DNA of 64,000 bases, from contig NC_056040.1 of the NCBI RefSeq assembly GCF_004379255.2, positions 6,304,257 to 6,368,256 of the forward strand, in the 5' to 3' direction. The notes beneath the pieces were generated by a model. That model did not search any database. It saw only the letters and a program-made list of their open reading frames with translations, and was not told the origin of the DNA. The stretch is from Salvia splendens (taxonomy: Eukaryota > Streptophyta > Magnoliopsida > Lamiales > Lamiaceae). Positions 1-9,517 of this stretch are shown here, piece after piece; positions within the stretch are counted from its first letter, which is position 1, and the number at the start of each line of letters is the position of its first letter. The position numbers and the translations under genes are program-made.

Positions 1-178
1 CGAGCCTTTCGTGGGCTCCCTCCCGGTCACGATGGATGTAGCGGCGATTTGATCTAGTTCGTTGAGGAGGAGGAGCGGGGGTATTCGCCGCGACATATGC
101 TTCGTAAGCGGCACGATGTTGTTCGTAGTATTCTTGTTCTTCGCGCTCCGCTTCCGCCATAATATGGGTGAAATCCAT
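1..178 (-). CDS. Harbinger-type transposase, N-terminal fragment (continues past the edge)
   Basis: The frame opens at an ATG at 178 and stays open for 59 codons to the window edge. It starts MDFTHIMAEAEREEQEYY and contains a basic stretch ending RRYIHRDREGAHERL, which parallels the transposase start at 21820-21990 in this window (there YIHRNREEAAARL). This is the N-terminal arm preceding the DDE domain of PIF/Harbinger transposases; the catalytic part lies outside. No stop is visible in this part, so the copy may be less decayed than the others. Whether it is functional cannot be judged. Confidence 0.6.
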   Translation of the reverse strand, partial: MDFTHIMAEAEREEQEYYEQHRAAYEAYVAANTPAPPPQRTRSNRRYIHRDREGAHERL

Positions 179-587
179 TTGAGGTTTTGAGTGGGGGATG
201 AATGTGTTGATAGTTTGTATGAGAATTATGAATGAGAGATGAATGAGAGATGATTTGATGTGATAAATGGATGATGAATGTGTGTATTTATAGATGATTT
301 TGGGGGGAAAAAATAAAAAAAAAATCAAAAAAATCAGAAAAACGGGTAAAAAATGGCCATATTTTTGGGATTTGGAAAATAATTTTTTTTATTTTTTATC
401 ATTATTTAAAATTAATTAACGAATTTTTTTTAAAAAAATTATTCAAAGGCAACGGCTATGCCGTTGCCCAATCGTGTGCCGCCACGTCGACTGCTCGCTG
501 GCACGGCGCGAGCGCAGCGGCGGCGAGCCTCGTCCTCGCCGCTGGTACGGACGGCGGCCTTCTTCCCCACCACCGTTGCGGATGCTC
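1..587 (-). mobile_element. PIF/Harbinger-like element, cut by the left window edge
   Basis: The right end reads as the reverse complement of GAGCATCCGCAACGG, the same terminal type as the other Harbinger elements in this window, and is followed by TTA (588-590), the target triplet typical of this superfamily. A GC-rich subterminal segment (450-587) and an AT-rich stretch precede a transposase start on the minus strand. The other end lies outside the window, so the target duplication cannot be confirmed. Confidence 0.75.
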
Positions 588-708
588 TTAGTCAATAGAA
601 TCTCTTTTTTATTTTTAAATTTCAATCTGGCAATCAATAAAATTCTATTTTCACTTTTATGTAGATCCTATATGTCATTATACTGTAAGACTCTACTCGT
701 ACTATATT

Positions 709-860
709 TTGATTCAAAATCACACTACATGCAATTGTGAATTATCCCAAATTTTACATTTTTATTCAAAATTACACTACATGCAATTGTGAATTATCCC
801 GAACATTATATTTTCATTCAAAATTACAGTATATGCAATCGTGTATTATCCCGATTTGAT
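709..860. repeat. three tandem copies of a 52-bp AT-rich unit
   Basis: The motif ATGCAATTGTGAATTATCCC recurs at 729 and 781, with a diverged copy at 833, giving a 52-bp period. A smaller duplication (CACATATTTTAGGGT) follows at 926-965. No coding content or transposon ends are seen. The stretch 588-1100 otherwise holds no gene. Confidence 0.8.
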
Positions 861-1059
861 ATGCATTACGTGAATGAGTGAATTGGATTTAATTGGATAG
901 ATTATAATTAGTCCTAAAATAAATTCCACATATTTTAGGGTAAAATAAATTCACATATTTTAGGGTGGAGAATGCGAAAACGAATGGAGGCTGCCGAAAA
1001 TAAAATTGCGAAGGAAAAAAAAACCCTCCCAAAAACTGTGTCTCAATCTCAATCCACCC

Positions 1060-1305
1060 TCTCTCTCTCCCGTTGTAAAAAATTGTGCTTTGTAGTCCTT
1101 CCTTTATCATCTTCCTCTTCCCCATCCAGAGGAGAGAGAGAGAGGGAAAAGGAGAGAGAGAGAGAGCAGCGCCTGTGTTGTTGTGCGTGACTCGGTGACT
1201 GCAACGCACGTCGGTGCTACATCGACAGAGACCTTTTCATCGCCTCCTATCCAACTTCCATTTTTCGTTAAATTGATTTTGATTGGTTTATCTCTCTCTC
1301 TCTCT
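1060..1305 (+). promoter_or_regulatory. CT/GA-rich leader upstream of the GATL gene
   Basis: CT runs at about 1060-1070 and 1289-1304, and GA runs at about 1131-1143 and 1152-1166, lie 220-470 bp upstream of the GATL start codon. GA/CT dinucleotide runs are common in plant core promoters and 5' leaders and are bound by BBR/BPC factors. The transcription start is not resolved; part of this may be untranslated leader. Assignment is by position and composition only. Confidence 0.4.
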
Positions 1306-1528
1306 GAGGAAATTCGCTTTATTCTCACGGCATACCAAAAAAGCAAACCACAAATTTGATTTCCCCTTGAATGTTATCCGATTTCCCCCCAAATTAAGTG
1401 TCTCTCCAACTCTGGCGGACCTCAGAGGAACCCTAGCGTTCCTCGTCTCCTCGCTCGCCTCCGAATCGGACGCCTTCGGATTCAAATCGCGGCGGAAGAG
1501 CCACGGGTACCGCCGCCGGGGATCGAAA

Positions 1529-2635
1529 ATGCTGTGGATAATGCGATTCTCAGGGTTCTTCTCCGCCGCGATGGTCATGATCGTCCTCTCCCCGTCTCTG
1601 CAGTCCTTCCACCCGGCGGAGGCGATTCGCTCCTCTCACGGCGGCGATTCCGATTCCAATTTCGATTCCAAATCCTACCTCCGCCTGCCGACGTCCGCCG
1701 CCGAGAAATTCACATTCCGCAGAGCGCCGGTTTTCCGCAATGCTGGCGATTGCCGCGCCTCGAGACTCGGGGAATCAAGCGTCTGCGATCCATCGCTGGT
1801 CCACGTGGCGATCACGCTCGATTTAGAGTACCTCCGAGGCTCAATCGCCGCCGTCCATTCGGTTCTCCAGCATTCGAAGTGCCCTGAGAGCGTCTTCTTC
1901 CATTTCCTGGTCTCGGAAACGTCTCTCGAATCGGTTGTCCGATCTACTTTCCCGGAATTGAAGTTCAAAGTGTACTATTTTGATCCAGAGAGAGTGCGTA
2001 ATCTGATCTCTAGCTCCGTGAGGCAAGCGCTCGAGCAACCGCTTAACTACGCGAGAAACTACCTCGCGGATCTTCTAGAAGCCTGCGTCAATCGCGTCAT
2101 CTACCTCGATTCCGATCTCGTCGTCGTCGACGACATCTCCAAGCTCTGGAGTACGGAGCTGGGGAAGAAAACGATCGGCGCGCCGGAGTACTGCCACGCG
2201 AACTTCACCAAATACTTCACGGAGCATTTCTGGTCGCGACCAGCCTTCTCCGGCGTATTCTCCGGCAGAAATCCGTGCTACTTCAACACCGGCGTGATGG
2301 TGATAGATCTGGCCAGATGGCGGCGGCTCGGCTACACCCGCCGAATCGAGCGGTGGATGGAGATCCAGAAGACCAGTGCGAGCCGGATCTACGAGCTCGG
2401 CTCGCTGCCGCCGTTTCTGCTCGTCTTCGCCGGGCAGGTGGCGCCGATCGAGCACCGGTGGAATCAGCACGGCCTCGGCGGCGATAATGTGCGCGGCAGC
2501 TGCCGTGACCTCCACGCTGGTCCCGTGAGCCTCCTCCACTGGAGCGGCAGCGGCAAGCCGTGGCTCCGGCTCGATTCGAAGCAGCCGTGCCCGCTCGACT
2601 CGCTCTGGGCGCCATTCGATTTGTACGGACATTGA
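1529..2635 (+). CDS. GATL: galacturonosyltransferase-like protein (GATL, glycosyltransferase family 8)
   Basis: The protein has 368 residues from the ATG at 1529. The frame stays open upstream to 1283, but without an ATG before 1529, and GATL proteins are usually 340-390 residues without introns, as here. Residues 7-27 form a hydrophobic signal anchor, followed by a variable stem and the GT8 domain. Visible motifs: [12 protein letters not shown] with the metal-binding DxD at D194-D196, [51 protein letters not shown] and HWSGSGKPW (H337). GATLs are Golgi type II proteins implicated in pectin and xylan synthesis; the donor and acceptor are not settled for most members. The wording around [13 protein letters not shown] and the ending WAPFDLYGH fit the GATL5/6/7/10 side better than PARVUS/GATL1. 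All key motifs are intact. Confidence 0.94.
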   Translation: MLWIMRFSGFFSAAMVMIVLSPSLQSFHPAEAIRSSHGGDSDSNFDSKSYLRLPTSAAEKFTFRRAPVFRNAGDCRASRLGESSVCDPSLVHVAITLDLEYLRGSIAAVHSVLQHSKCPESVFFHFLVSETSLESVVRSTFPELKFKVYYFDPERVRNLISSSVRQALEQPLNYARNYLADLLEACVNRVIYLDSDLVVVDDISKLWSTELGKKTIGAPEYCHANFTKYFTEHFWSRPAFSGVFSGRNPCYFNTGVMVIDLARWRRLGYTRRIERWMEIQKTSASRIYELGSLPPFLLVFAGQVAPIEHRWNQHGLGGDNVRGSCRDLHAGPVSLLHWSGSGKPWLRLDSKQPCPLDSLWAPFDLYGH

Positions 2636-4207
2636 CGGTGAGAAGAAGAAGAAGAAGAAGAGAAGATTTCACAAAATTTATTTTTGGCCGCCGGTAATTC
2701 CTTCAGTGACTGCTCCACTTTTTTACAATTACTTCATGATTTTTTTTTCTACAGTTTCACATTTTTTATTATGTTTGATCATAGCCCCTTTTTTGTTTCT
2801 TTAATTACTTGTTTATTTTGATGATTGACTTGTTACATTACTTGTCATGATCGATTTGTACCATATCATGTTTATTATTCTCTGTTTCTTGAAAAATAAA
2901 GTGAATGAGGAAGATATATACACTGTACACATTTCTGTTTTCATTTTCTTGAATTTATTTGTGTTTATTAAAGGGATTTTGTTAATTACGAAACTACCCC
3001 GGTATACAGAGTTGTCGGTGTCTGCATATGCCTAGTTTAGTAATTTCAATCAATGGTGTGTTTCTTGAACTTTCAAGTTGATGTCGTTTCATGAATTGGT
3101 GTTTGTCGTTTTCGTTTGCTATGTTGATGATGCAGAAATGGTGACAGGTTGGGCATAGTGGGTGGGTCTATGTAGACAATGATCATAGAATTTGTCTACT
3201 AGTATTAGTTTGTGAAAAAAATCAATGGTTAATGTTTTGTTTTTGTGGTAGGTGTCTAGTGATTCATATTCTATTGGGTTGATTGGAGCTCATTTGTTGG
3301 TGTGGAATGATTCTTTGCTCTCTCCCACTTTCTTAGATATCTCAAACTGATTACATGTTCTGTAAATAATTACCTCATATTCTATATTTATCATCTTTTC
3401 GTGATTGTGTGTAGTGTGTTTTTTGCACTTCATGGCCTTTAGTAGTTGTGAACATGTGATGAAATTTATGGAGGAAAAAAAGGTAGCACGAGATTCATTT
3501 GTGATGAAAGTTGTGTTTTTTTGTTTGATATATCATGATCTAATCTAATCCCTTCGCAATATATTTTTCTCTGACAATACTAAATTTGTTGGTTTGTTTC
3601 TGTCGATTGTGGTTTTCTCATTTTGAGATATTTATAGAATGTTGTCTGTTTTTTTTGCCATATTTTAGAGGATACATGCTTTATTTTTGTTGTGATTAAT
3701 CTGTGAAGAGTGTTTGATTGTTTTTGTTGAAGATTTGATTGATTTTGATGTCGGCAAAGGTAGTGTTTTGATTGAATGATTGTTGTATGCACTAACAATA
3801 ATTTGTGCATATTAATTTGCTGATGATGATGCTCTTAATTATAGAATTAGTGAATAGTCTATTATTTATTTTGATGCCGACTGATCGTCGAACAACGCAT
3901 TACCACATGGTTCTTTCAATATTTTTGGAATTGCTATTTGATATTTTAATATAGTACAGATATAGGATTATAATCGTACGCAATCAAAGTTTAAAATGAT
4001 GGCACAGATCGAATATAGGCTATAGGATTTTGAAATTTTATCATTTAAATTTATAATATATCAAATGAAAAATAATGATTTTTTAATTAATTATGCCATA
4101 TTAACATTATTTCATATTGTTCCTTTTATATTTTAGCATATGATCATTCGTGAATGTTCTAGTATTAAAATGTTGGCCCAAATATAAATCCTAGTTTTAT
4201 ATAGTAA
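2636..4207. other. intergenic, AT-rich; no gene recognised
   Basis: After the GATL stop there is a purine-rich stretch (2640-2665) and T-rich DNA that probably includes the 3' untranslated region. Only short open frames occur, none with a recognisable domain. No transposon ends are evident before 4208. Confidence 0.5.
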
Positions 4208-5083
4208 GGGCATCCACAACAAGAATAGCCCAGTCATAGCACAGCTACAAACTCCTCCTGCCACATCATCAGAACTAAAAATCCTTCTGCCATATCATCA
4301 GGACAAGCAAATAGCCCAGCAATAGCCTAGTCACATCACTCAAAATTATATAAAACAAATAATTGACAATCACACAAAATACAGAATTAAATTTACGACA
4401 AGATACAGGAAACTTCAATAATAATATTAAAATTTTAAAAATTACATTAATTAAAAAAACACACTTTATTAAAATTAAAATAGCATTACAACATTCTCAT
4501 TAATGAGTTTGTCCCACATCGAAAGTGAAACATAAAACATTCAAGGATGTCTCTATAAAAGAGAAACAACGAAGAATGATTTTGTCCCACATCGAAAGTG
4601 GAACATAAAACATTCAAGGATGTCTTTATAAAAGAGAAACAACCAAGAATGAGTTTGTCCCTCATCGAAAGTGGAACATAAAACATTCAAGGATGTCTCT
4701 ATAAAAGAGAAACAACCAAGAATGAGTTTGTCCCACATCGAAAGTGGAACATAAAACATTTAAGGATGTCTCTATAAAAGAGAAACAACCAAGAATGAGT
4801 TTGTCCCACATCGAAAACATTCAAGGATGTCTCTATAAAAATGAAACAACAAAGAATGAGTTTGTCCCACATCGAAAGTGGAACATAAAACATTCACGAA
4901 TATCTCTATAAAAGAGAAACAACCAAGAATGAGTTTCATAAAAAAAACATTAAATAAAAAAAATTAAAAATTCCGCTCGCCGATCGGGAGCCTGCAATAG
5001 CGGCCAGCCGATCGGCGTGCGCTCGCCGATTTGGCGCTCGCCGGCTGCAATAGCCGGTCCGCTCGCCGCTATTGGAGATGCTC
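4208..5083. mobile_element. 876-bp non-autonomous PIF/Harbinger-like element (MITE) carrying a tandem array
   Basis: The ends are inverted: GGGCATCCACAAC at the left and the reverse complement of GAGCATCTCCAATAG at the right. The element is flanked by TAA on both sides (4205-4207 and 5084-5086), the TWA target triplet of PIF/Harbinger. The left part is AT-rich, the centre holds six 73-bp repeats (4500-4930), and the last 110 bp is GC-rich with repeated GCTCGCCG words. There is no transposase reading frame. Confidence 0.85.
4500..4930 (+). repeat. six 73-bp tandem units, each with a USE-like and a TATA-like box
   Basis: GTCCCACATCG occurs at 4511, 4584, 4730, 4803 and 4864 (with one mismatch also at 4657). 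Each is followed by TATAAAA at 4554, 4627, 4700, 4773, 4834 and 4907. The period is 73 bp, shortened to 61 bp in the fifth unit by a 12-bp deletion. The 11-mer matches the plant snRNA upstream sequence element RTCCCACATCG, and the 32-bp gap to the TATA box is close to that of RNA polymerase II snRNA promoters. No snRNA body follows any unit. The array is wholly inside the MITE at 4208-5083. Confidence 0.85.
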
Positions 5084-5239
5084 TAACAAAAATAAATATG
5101 GGAGTAATAATTTTGGGAATGAGAACGTTACTGTCTCAAAAAATAAACTTAATGCCTAATGGGGATGTGGGGTTTGACATATGATTTAATAAAAATAATT
5201 GAAGTAGTATTATAAATGAATAAAGTCTCACCACCTTAA

Positions 5240-5871
5240 GAGCATTCACATTGGTGCTTGATGCGGAGGACGGCGTCCGTGCCGCTGGCACGGCACTCCC
5301 CTGTCCGCCGCTGGCATGGCTCTGCTCGATACATCGAGCACGTCCGTGGGGAAGCCCCGACGCCGGCTCGAGCAGTTCCTAACGTCGGCCGCAAGGAAGG
5401 AAGAAGACGACGGCCAACCGCCGTTGCGCCGCGACTCCATCCGCCCCCGCTCCCGTGCCACCTCAACCCCCCACCAACTCGTTGTGGACCCTTTTGGCTC
5501 AACTCAATTTGGCCGATAGGTCTCGGATGACTCCCGAGCAACTTGATTCACATTTGGCAATGATACGGGGTCTCCGAAAAACATTGGGGATAGGGCTAGA
5601 GGACTAGTCTTTCACGGGGGTATTTTTTAGCCTTTAATTATGTAATTTTTAACTTGTAGGATTTTAATTATGTATTTTTTATTTTTTATTATTTTAATCA
5701 TGTATTTTTTATTTTGTAGGATTTTAAGTTTGTAATTTTTATTTTTTAGGATTTAATTATGTAATTTTTATATTTTAATATATTTTTAGTAATTGAAGTA
5801 TTTAAATTAAATAATAGAATGATGGGACCCTTGAGTATGCCCTTGTGGAAGAGCATAGATGTGAGTGTTGT
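5240..5871. mobile_element. PIF/Harbinger deletion derivative with an ORF1 tail remnant
   Basis: The left end is GAGCATTCACATTGG preceded by TAA (5237-5239). The right end, near ATGTGAGTGTTG (5859-5870), is a degraded inverse of it. A short plus-strand segment at about 5487-5607 reads LNLADRSRMTPEQLDSHLAM and ends LGIGLED before a stop, which resembles the C-terminal end of the Harbinger ORF1 (SANT/Myb-like) protein. It is followed by the TTTTTATTTTTTAGGATTTT-type 3' tail seen in the other copies. The right boundary is uncertain. Confidence 0.6.
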
Positions 5872-6020
5872 GTTATTGAGAAAGAGGAGGGAGTATAAAA
5901 TTAATAAAAATGGGTTCGGGCCCAATCCATGCTCTACCTTAGTAACGATTGATGTACATGTATTATGAGTGGATAGAAATGAAAAGTATAGTAAATTGAT
6001 ATAGATAGAATAATGTGGGT
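5871..6020. repeat. first copy of a ~172-bp tandem duplication, interrupted by the foldback element
   Basis: Positions 5871-6020 are nearly identical to 7676-7825 (offset 1805). The continuation AATGTCAATAAATATATAC is found after the foldback element at 7651 and again after the second copy at 7826. The original state was therefore a tandem pair of about 172 bp, and the element at 6021-7642 landed in the first copy. Confidence 0.85.
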
Positions 6021-7642
6021 GGGGAGCGTTATTCTCCTTTTCACATTTTAGATCCTTTTTCCTTCTTAATATTACGCGTTAGATCTAAGGCATCAACGGA
6101 TCAGATTGATTCTATAAAACTGGTTCCGTGTTGCATTATAGAAGGTGGTTGTATGCATTACAGGGTTATTATTGACATTTGACGGAAAAGTAACTGCCAC
6201 ATTTTGGTATCTGCGAATAATGCACCACATGGTCACGAGTAATGCATATAATTGACTATATAATGCACAATATGTGAACTGCAATGCATACGAATAAGAT
6301 GTACCATGTTATGATGTTTGGACACACGTTTCTTGTTTCCCCTAAGGGTTTAATAAGCTTAGGGACTAGGGTATAGTACGTAGACACGTATGTAATCTTC
6401 ACATGGTAACGAGTAATGGATATAATTGACTATATAATGCACAATTTGTGAACTGCAATGCATACGAACAAGATGTGCTGTGTTATGATGTTTGACACAC
6501 GTTTCTTGTTTCCCCTAAGGGTTTAATAAGCTTAGGGGCTAGGGTATAGTACGTACGCATTAATAACAAATTATAAAACGATACGAATAATTCACCAAAT
6601 TGTCATGAGTAATGGATGTTATTAACTATATAATGCACAATATGCGAACTGCAATGCATACGAATAAGATGTACCATGTTATGATGTTTGACACACGTTT
6701 CTTGTTTCTCCTAAGGGTTTAATAAGCTTAGGGGCTAGGGTATAGTACGTAGACATTACTAACAAATTGTTGTTATTGGAATATACGTATGTGCATTATT
6801 TGGTTTAGGTAGTGCATTATGTAGCTGTTAATTGTCATTATCTCAGTATATTATGCATTATTAGAGGTATTGTGTATATGGGTTAATCAACGGATTGAAG
6901 ATTACATACGTGCATTTAGTAATGTCTACGTACTATACCCTAGCCCCTAAGCTTATTAAACCCTTAGGAGAAACAAGAAACGTGTGTCAAACATCATAAC
7001 ATGGTACATCTTATTCGTATGCATTGCAGTTCACATATTGTGCATTATATAGTTAATAACATCCATTACTCGTGACAATTTGGTGAATTATTCGTATCGT
7101 TTTATAATTTGTTATTAATGCGTACGTACTATACCCTAGCCCCTAAGCTTATTAAACCCTTAGGGGAAACAAGAAACGTGTGTCAAACATCATAACACAT
7201 CACATCTTGTTCGTATGCATTGCAGTTCACAAATTGTGCATTATATAGTCAAATATATCCATTACTCGTTACCATGTGAAGATTACATACATGTCTACGT
7301 ACTATACCCTAGCCCCTAAGCTTATTAAACCCTTAGGGGAAACAAGAAACGTGTGTCAAACATCATAACACAACACATCTTGTTCGTATGCATTGCAGTT
7401 CACATATTGTGCATTATATAGGCAATTATATGCATTACTCGTGACCATGTGGTGCATTATTCGTAGCGGTTTCCAGCCATTATTAGATTACTATTGTACC
7501 TCATAATGCACAAAATAGGACAAATAATGCAACACGGGATTAATTACCCAATGTTGATCTTGACCGTCCATTTCTCTAATCTAATGGCTGATATTAAGAA
7601 GGAAAAAGGAGGAAATATAGGAAAAGAAAATGAATACATCCC
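6021..7642. mobile_element. 1.6-kb foldback element with multi-unit inverted arms (MULE- or hAT-like, non-autonomous)
   Basis: ATGTGGGT flanks the element on both sides (6013-6020 and 7643-7650), an 8-bp target duplication. The ends are imperfect inverted repeats that converge on CCTTTTTCCTTCTTAATAT. The arms (about 6220-6760 and 6920-7470) are long inverted repeats, each built from three units of about 170-190 bp that contain CCTAAGGGTTTAATAAGCTT and GAACTGCAATGCATACGAA. The loop at about 6760-6920 has no coding content. The TGCATTAT-rich sequence and ends suggest a Mutator-like element, but an 8-bp duplication is also compatible with hAT. No transposase is present. Confidence 0.85.
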
Positions 7643-7675
7643 ATGTGGGTAATGTCAATAAATATATACTTTGAA

Positions 7676-7847
7676 TGTTATTGAGAAAGAGGAGGGAGTA
7701 TAAAATTAATAAAAATGGGTTCGGGCCCAATCTATGCTCTACCTTAGTAAGGATTGATGTACATGTATTATGAGTGGATAGAAATGAAAAGTATAGTAAA
7801 TTGATATAGATAGAATAATGTGGGTAATGTCAATAAATATATACTTT
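7676..7847. repeat. second, uninterrupted copy of the ~172-bp tandem duplication
   Basis: This is the intact partner of the copy at 5871-6020 plus 7651-7672. Only a few substitutions separate the two, such as CCATGC against CTATGC near the GGGCCCAAT word. No coding content. Confidence 0.85.
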
Positions 7848-7857
7848 TTCAAAATTT

Positions 7858-7925
7858 GTTGTTGGCAAGACTTGAACCAATGATCTCTTCTCTATATACC
7901 AACACTTTTACCACTCCACCATATG
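7858..7925 (-). repeat. tRNA-derived SINE-like fragment
   Basis: On the minus strand the segment starts TGGTGGAGTGGTAAAAGTG, similar to a pol III A box, and about 35 bases later has GGTTCAAGTCTTGCC, similar to a B box. This arrangement is typical of tRNA-derived SINE heads in plants. No poly-A tail or target duplication was identified, so it may be only a fragment. Confidence 0.4.
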
Positions 7926-8181
7926 ACCATTTTGAAATAATAAGAACATTAATTATTCTTATACACTAAAAATGATATTTTTAATCCACATAAAATAATA
8001 ATTCATTTTGATTTTATATTATTTTAAGAAATTGTTAATTATAATATATTTTTTAATTATGTTTTAATAATCACTAGATTTTTGCAATATATGAGTTTGT
8101 AATTACACATAAATTTAATATGTTTTATATGTAAATATAATTTATTATTACTTAATATTAATATTTTTCTTGTACCATATA

Positions 8182-8435
8182 CTCCCTCCGTTCCATAGTA
8201 ATAGAGTCATTTTGTCATTTTGGTACGTTCCATAGTAATAGAGTCATTTCCCTTTTTAGTAAAAGTCAACACATTTTTTCCACATCTACTTTACTCTCTC
8301 TTACTTTTTTCTCTCTTCATCTCTCTAGCTTTTTCATTTTCCACTTTATTCTCCATTTACTTAACTCACCTAACACAATTTTTCTTAATCTCCCTGCCGA
8401 AAAGAAACGCCTTCATTACTATGGAACGGAGGGAG
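8182..8435. mobile_element. Stowaway-type MITE (Tc1/mariner)
   Basis: The ends CTCCCTCCGTTCCATAGTAA and its inverse form terminal inverted repeats, flanked by TA at 8180-8181 and 8436-8437. The first 30 bp of the left end are partly repeated (GTTCCATAGTAATAGAGTCA at about 8190 and 8226). No coding capacity. Confidence 0.9.
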
Positions 8436-8437
8436 TA

Positions 8438-9517
8438 TTTAACTTATATACACTAACCATTGATATTAATATTTTTACATAAAATTACTAATGATTCATG
8501 TTTAATTATTACTTAATAGTATAATATTATTTTGTTCAATACACTTTTTTTAGTTACAATGAAATTTATCTATTTATATATAAAATATTAAATTTTTTAT
8601 CTACAATAACTAATGAATCATATATTTATTTTTATTTACCAACAAAAATATTTATGAAATTTATTCATTTACTACTAAATTTTAATATTTATATTAATTA
8701 TATGTAAATTTAATATATTTTGTATATTGTATACTTAATTATATGTATTTGCAACAGTAAAACGGTTCGACCAGTGATTGAACCGGTTAAACCATGAACC
8801 AGTAGCTTTGCTGGTTTGCCGACCGATTTGGTTTTTAAAATATTGCTTTTGACCCAATCATTCTCTCTATTAAAGACGGGTGTTAGTGTCCTACTTTTTT
8901 ATCACTTATTTACACATTGGGCTTTATTTTAGCCCAAAAAAGAATTTTTTTTAACTCTTTGCTTGCATTTATTTCTCCTTACATGAAATACATAATCATA
9001 CAAAATGATATTCCACATTAATTTCTCTTCAAAGTAGAGCATAAAAAAACGTTAATGATACTAGTCCACAATACTATTTCCATTCTCCATTCTACAAAAG
9101 CGGTTTTTTCACGCAACACAACTATAGTACTATGGTTTCCATTCTCATTTTTCAGTGTACATAAAAATGCAAGATTTTAAAGATGTTAATTTCTGGAATT
9201 TTCTCCATTCTCATTTTCACCCTTGTTAATTTCTGGAATCTATCTCCCATTCTAAGAACCAAATATAACATATTAACACCATAAATAAAAATCAAACAAA
9301 CAGATAATGAAAAAAGAGCTTTCTCGAGAAAATGTTGGACTAAATCTTCCATAATTTTGACTTTCATTTCTTCACAAATCTTTCAAACAGATACAGCAAT
9401 CTCTACAAAAACTACAAACAATAGTTTTTTTTATAAAAGAAACATACTAAAACGAAGTTAAAGCATAACTTCATTTCCACAAACACACAACAGAAACCAA
9501 CTAACTATCTTCATCCA
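8438..9517. other. intergenic, AT-rich; probably includes the CSLD 3' untranslated region
   Basis: No gene is seen. A segment at 8758-8830 rich in GGTTCGACC and AACCGGTT words looks like a repeat fragment of unknown class. The last 150-300 bp before 9518 probably belong to the 3' end of the minus-strand CSLD transcript. Confidence 0.45.

Noticed and set aside
2075..2632. 185-codon minus-strand frame across the GATL gene
   Set aside because: It is a shadow of the GC-rich GATL coding strand; it matches no family and the plus-strand GT8 motifs are complete.
4486..4893. Overlapping minus-strand frames repeating MFYVPLSM-type peptides
   Set aside because: They are translations of the 73-bp tandem repeat inside the MITE, with a period not a multiple of three, and not a gene.
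4500..4930. CRISPR-like regular spacing
   Set aside because: The whole unit is repeated head to tail without unique spacers, and this is a plant nuclear sequence.
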